From NCBI GenBank assembly GCA_903848435.1, contig CAINGG010000076.1, positions 1 to 9,114 of the forward strand: a DNA stretch of 9,114 nucleotides. Reading direction: 5' to 3'. The DNA is from an uncultured Actinomycetes bacterium. GTDB lineage: Bacteria; Actinomycetota; Actinomycetes; S36-B12. Made by a program: the position numbers and the translations under genes. Shown piece by piece: positions 6,378-9,114 of the stretch. The notes under the pieces were generated by a model. It searched no databases. It had not been told where the DNA came from and saw nothing but the letters and a program-made list of their open reading frames with translations. Position 1 is the first letter of the stretch. Every line of letters starts with the position of its first letter.

Positions 6378-7553
6378 GTGAGCAGCGCACCCCGCCAGCC
6401 GCTCGAGCTCTTCGCCATCGATCACCTCCTGACCGAGGAGGAACGAGCGATCCGCGACGTCGTGCGCGACTTCGTCGATCGGCGCATCAAGCCAGAGGTC
6501 GCCGACTGGTTCGAGGCGGGCACGATCCCCGCACGCGAACTCGCGCTGGAGTTCGGCGAGCTCGGCGTGCTGGGCATGCACCTCGAGGGCTACGGGTGCG
6601 CGGGTACCAACGCGGTCTCCTACGGCCTGGCCGCCATGGAGCTCGAGGCCGGCGACTCCGGCATCCGCTCGCTCGTGAGCGTGCAGGGATCGTTGGCGAT
6701 GTTCGCCATCCACGAGTTCGGCAGCGAGGAGCACAAGCAGGAGTGGCTGCCGCGCATGGCGAAGGGCGAGGCCGTCGGCTGCTTCGGCCTGACGGAGGCC
6801 GACTTCGGGTCCAATCCCAGCGGCATGCGCACGAGTGCCAAGCGCGATGGCGACGACTGGCTGCTCAACGGCTCCAAGATGTGGATCACCAACGGCACGG
6901 TGGCCGACGTCGCCATCGTCTGGGCGCAGACCGACGACGGCATCCGCGGCTTCGTCGTCCCCACCGACACCCCGGGCTTCAGCGCGCGCGAGATCCACAA
7001 GAAGCTCTCGCTGCGCGCCTCCCTCACCGCCGAGCTCGTCTTCGACTCCGTTCGCCTGCCCGCCGACGCGGTTCTCCCCGGGGTGCAGGGGCTCAAGGGC
7101 CCGCTCGCCTGCCTCAACGAGGCACGCTTCGGCATCGCCTACGGCACGCTCGGCGCCGCTCGCGACTGCCTGGAGACCGCTATCTCCTACGCACTCGATC
7201 GCGAGCAGTTCGATAAGCCCATCGCCGCCTATCAGATGACGCAGCAGAAGTTCGCCGACATGACGCTCGAGCTCGGCAAGGGCATGCTCCTCGCACTGCA
7301 CCTCGGGCGCCTCAAGGACGAGCACCGACTCAAGCCCGAGCAGGTGAGCTTGGGCAAGCTCAACAACGCCCGCGAGGCCCTGGCTATCGCGCGCGAGTGC
7401 CGCGGGATCCTGGGCGGCAACGGCATCACGCTGGAATACCCGGTGATCAGGCACATGAACAACCTCGAGTCGGTCTACACCTACGAGGGCACCAACGAGA
7501 TGCACACGCTGGTGATCGGGCAGGCCCTCACCGGCATCCCGGCGTTCCGCTAG
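6378..7553 (+). CDS. gcdH: Glutaryl-CoA dehydrogenase (acyl-CoA dehydrogenase family)
   Basis: A 391-residue FAD acyl-CoA dehydrogenase of full family length, which oxidises and decarboxylates glutaryl-CoA to crotonyl-CoA, passing electrons to ETF. Marks of the glutaryl-specific branch are SVQGSLAMFAIHEFGSEE (101-118), CFGLTEADFGSNPSGM (135-150), WITNG (169-173), RGILGGNGITLEYPVIRH (342-359) and TYEGTNEMHTLVIGQALTG (368-386). The catalytic base is E370 in YEGT. E90 and R97 in ELEAGDSGIRS align with the Glu87/Arg94 pair of human GCDH, which contacts the substrate's distal carboxylate. This supports glutaryl-CoA over a plain fatty acyl-CoA. The start is GTG with AGGAGG upstream. It faces a CoA-transferase gene that could supply glutaryl-CoA, and its TAG stop overlaps that gene's stop in one CTAG. 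Neighbours fit the end of lysine, cadaverine or tryptophan breakdown. Confidence 0.92.
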   Translation: MSSAPRQPLELFAIDHLLTEEERAIRDVVRDFVDRRIKPEVADWFEAGTIPARELALEFGELGVLGMHLEGYGCAGTNAVSYGLAAMELEAGDSGIRSLVSVQGSLAMFAIHEFGSEEHKQEWLPRMAKGEAVGCFGLTEADFGSNPSGMRTSAKRDGDDWLLNGSKMWITNGTVADVAIVWAQTDDGIRGFVVPTDTPGFSAREIHKKLSLRASLTAELVFDSVRLPADAVLPGVQGLKGPLACLNEARFGIAYGTLGAARDCLETAISYALDREQFDKPIAAYQMTQQKFADMTLELGKGMLLALHLGRLKDEHRLKPEQVSLGKLNNAREALAIARECRGILGGNGITLEYPVIRHMNNLESVYTYEGTNEMHTLVIGQALTGIPAFR

Positions 7554-8647
7554 GGAGACGCAGGCGGCGGCAGACGATACGTCGCCGGGGTGCGGCCAAA
7601 GCCGATCGGATGCGCGACCGTCGGCGTGCCGCCGGCGTCGACGATCGGCGCCAGGCCGAGCCGCTCAGCCAGCGCGAAGGCCTGGGCGATGTCATTGATG
7701 GGCCCGCAGGGCACGCCCGCTCGGGTGAGCCGCTCCTGCCACTCGTCGGCACTGGCAAGCGCCAGCAGCGCGAGAAGCTCCTGTTTCAAGTCCTCGCGGT
7801 TGGCCACCCGATCGGGATTGGTGCGATAGCGCACGTCGTCGGCGAGTCCGGGTGCACCGAGTGCCTGCGCGAGCGAGGCAAACTGCCGGTCGTTGCCCAC
7901 GGCAATGATGAGAGGGCGGTCGGCCGTCGCGTAGACCTCGTAGGGAGCGATGGACGGATGAGCGTTGCCGAGGATGCCGGGCACCACTCCGGCGCCGGCG
8001 TACGCCGATGATTGGTTGACCAGGGCCGAGAGCAACGACGACAGCAGATTCACCTCGATGCGCTGTCCCTGGCCGGTCGCATCGCGATGGTGCAGCGCCG
8101 CCAGGATGCCGACCGTCGCGTGGAGCCCGGTGATGACGTCGACCAGTGCAACGCCGACCTTGGTCGGCTCGCCGGGGCCTGGGCCAGTAATGCTCATGAG
8201 GCCACCCATGGCCTGCACCAGCAGGTCGTAACCCGGCAACTCGCGTCCGGCACCGGATCCGAATCCGCTGATGGTGCAGTAGATGAGCGCGGGATGGTCT
8301 GTGCTCACGTTCGCGTAGTCGAGGCCCAGCCGCTCCATGGTGCCAACCTTGAAGTTCTCGATGACGATGTCGGCTCCAGCGATCAGGTCGCGGGCAGCCT
8401 GCACACCTCCCGGGGTGCCCAGATCGATACCGACTGCATTCTTGTTGCGATTGACGCTGGCGAAGTACGTCGACTGTCCCGACGGCGCATAAGGCGGCCC
8501 CCATGCACGCGTGTCATCACCGGCACCAGGCCGCTCGACCTTGATGACCTCCGCGCCCATGTCGCCGAGGAGCATCGTGCAGTAAGGACCGGCGAGCACG
8601 CGGGTGAAGTCGGCGACGATAACCCCGTCGAGCGGGCCCGTGGTCAC
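7550..8647 (-). CDS. CaiB/BaiF (class III) CoA-transferase, probable glutarate CoA-transferase
   Basis: A 365-residue class III CoA-transferase, slightly short for a family of about 380-430. The N-terminal CoA-binding part shows DFTRVLAGPYCTMLLGDMGA (13-32), EVIKVERPG (33-41) and YFASVNRNK (61-69). The catalytic Asp that forms the acyl anhydride is D170 in VALVDVITGLHA, matching Asp169 of formyl-CoA transferase. HHRDATGQGQRIEV (186-199) and GVPCGPIND (311-319) are further family marks. Such enzymes next to GcdH, as with human SUGCT and the GcdG-type proteins of proteobacteria, move CoA from succinyl-CoA to glutarate; that substrate is inferred from context. The start is a GTG overlapping the upstream TGA as GTGA, with GAGGGGGGA 6 bases before it. 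It is the downstream gene of a two-gene unit, and it converges on gcdH with overlapping stop codons. Other dicarboxylate or carnitine-like substrates are possible. Confidence 0.88.
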   Translation of the reverse strand: MTTGPLDGVIVADFTRVLAGPYCTMLLGDMGAEVIKVERPGAGDDTRAWGPPYAPSGQSTYFASVNRNKNAVGIDLGTPGGVQAARDLIAGADIVIENFKVGTMERLGLDYANVSTDHPALIYCTISGFGSGAGRELPGYDLLVQAMGGLMSITGPGPGEPTKVGVALVDVITGLHATVGILAALHHRDATGQGQRIEVNLLSSLLSALVNQSSAYAGAGVVPGILGNAHPSIAPYEVYATADRPLIIAVGNDRQFASLAQALGAPGLADDVRYRTNPDRVANREDLKQELLALLALASADEWQERLTRAGVPCGPINDIAQAFALAERLGLAPIVDAGGTPTVAHPIGFGRTPATYRLPPPASP

Positions 8648-9114
8648 GAGTTGTCCCCCCTCAGGAGCGGTCGGAGCACCTCGAGCACCCCGGCATCCTC
8701 GATCGTCGACGGGACTGGCTCATCGCGCCCATCGGCGATCCCGCGCATGGTGCGGCGCAGGATCTTGCCCGAGCGAGTCTTGGGCAGGGCGGGCACGATC
8801 GCCACCTGGCGCAGGGCCGCCACCGGACCGATGCGATCACGCACCATGTCGACGATCTCGGCCTGCAGCACCATCGGGTCAGCCTCGCTTCCCGCCTTCA
8901 GGACCACAAACGCACGAGGCACTTGACCCTTGATCTCATCGTGCACTCCGATGACCGCGCACTCGGCGACCGCGGGGTGCGTGGCAACGACGGCCTCCAT
9001 CGAGCCGGTCGAGAGGCGATGCCCGGCGACATTGATGACATCGTCGGTGCGCCCCATGACGTAGAGGTAGCCGTCGTCGTCGAGGTAGCCCCCGTCGCCG
9101 GTGGAGTAGTAGCC
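8644..9114 (-). CDS. prpE: Acyl-CoA synthetase, PrpE (propionate-CoA ligase) type, C-terminal part (cut by right edge)
   Basis: The last 156 residues of an AMP-forming acyl-CoA synthetase of usually about 600-650 residues; the adenylate-forming core lies beyond the right edge. Visible are STGDGGYLDDDGY (4-16 of the fragment), the hinge and A8 loop GRTDDVINVAGHRL (21-34), LKGQ-like IKGQVP (61-66), and the A10 motif PKTRSGKIL (111-119) with the catalytic Lys (K117). GRTDDVINVAGHR together with a late GIADGRDEPVPSTIED resembles propionyl-CoA synthetase PrpE more than acetyl-CoA synthetase. It would activate a short-chain carboxylate with ATP. Its TGA overlaps the CoA-transferase start as GTGA, so the two are probably co-translated. 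Acyl-CoA synthetase is certain; the propionate preference is not, since the substrate pocket is missing from the window. Confidence 0.8.
   Translation of the reverse strand, partial: GYYSTGDGGYLDDDGYLYVMGRTDDVINVAGHRLSTGSMEAVVATHPAVAECAVIGVHDEIKGQVPRAFVVLKAGSEADPMVLQAEIVDMVRDRIGPVAALRQVAIVPALPKTRSGKILRRTMRGIADGRDEPVPSTIEDAGVLEVLRPLLRGDNS

Noticed and set aside
6278..6418. 47-residue upstream extension of the membrane hydrolase
   Set aside because: It would be low-complexity Gly/Pro/Ala/Arg-rich sequence running into the gcdH coding start. The ATG at 6277 has its own AGGA and begins the family-like part.
5739..7505. 588-codon open frame on the minus strand
   Set aside because: It runs across the promoter region and antisense to gcdH, and then overlaps the hydrolase gene in another frame; no family motif is seen.
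8012..8926. 304-codon open frame on the plus strand
   Set aside because: It is antisense to the CoA-transferase and synthetase genes, both of which have full catalytic motifs in their own frames.
1..9114. Mobile elements, CRISPR arrays, tRNA/rRNA genes, defence systems
   Set aside because: I looked for transposase or integrase motifs, regularly spaced repeats, tRNA-like cloverleaf segments and defence-gene families and saw none; all long stretches are explained by metabolic genes.

Overview
This is a GC-rich, very compact bacterial window. GTG starts, 4-base start/stop overlaps, TANNNT-type -10 candidates and protein styles typical of actinobacterial polyamine and acyl-CoA enzymes point to an Actinomycetota chromosome. 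A finer placement is not supported. There are eight protein genes, two of them cut by the window edges. I see no RNA gene, mobile element, CRISPR array or phage gene.

Left block (1-4234): a divergent amine-catabolism locus. A truncated aldehyde dehydrogenase of the gamma-aminobutyraldehyde type (1-671, minus) is transcribed away from a three-gene plus-strand operon. The operon encodes a class III aminotransferase (799-2202), a small FMN split-barrel protein (2199-2870) and a PuuB-like FAD amine oxidase (2867-4234). The three genes are joined by two ATGA overlaps. The 127-base divergent spacer carries a near-perfect 26-base dyad at 735-760, flanked by a candidate -10 box facing each way. It is a good candidate for a shared operator. 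The enzymes fit oxidation of putrescine (or cadaverine, or their glutamylated forms) to an amino-aldehyde and then to the amino acid.

Middle (4238-6277, minus): a 679-residue membrane-anchored alpha/beta-hydrolase resembling the Abhydrolase_9 type (PF10081/PF15420). It has an apparent Ser-Asp-His triad and a charged C-terminal tail. It converges on the amine-oxidase gene with only 3 bases between the stops. Its natural substrate is unknown to me.

Right block (6378-9114): a glutaryl-CoA dehydrogenase (plus) converges on a minus-strand pair. The pair is an acyl-CoA synthetase of the PrpE type (truncated at the right edge) followed by a CaiB/BaiF (class III) CoA-transferase, joined by a GTGA overlap. 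The dehydrogenase and transferase genes overlap tail to tail and share one CTAG for both stop codons. The 100-base spacer between the hydrolase and glutaryl-CoA dehydrogenase genes holds two further dyads.

Taken together, the flanks could form one route: a diamine (cadaverine, from lysine) to an amino-aldehyde, to 5-aminovalerate, to glutarate, to glutaryl-CoA (CoA-transferase), to crotonyl-CoA (GcdH). The window does not show the steps between 5-aminovalerate and glutarate, so this link is inference. The individual families are known. The less ordinary points are the embedded flavin-barrel gene, the shared divergent dyad, and the orphan membrane hydrolase.
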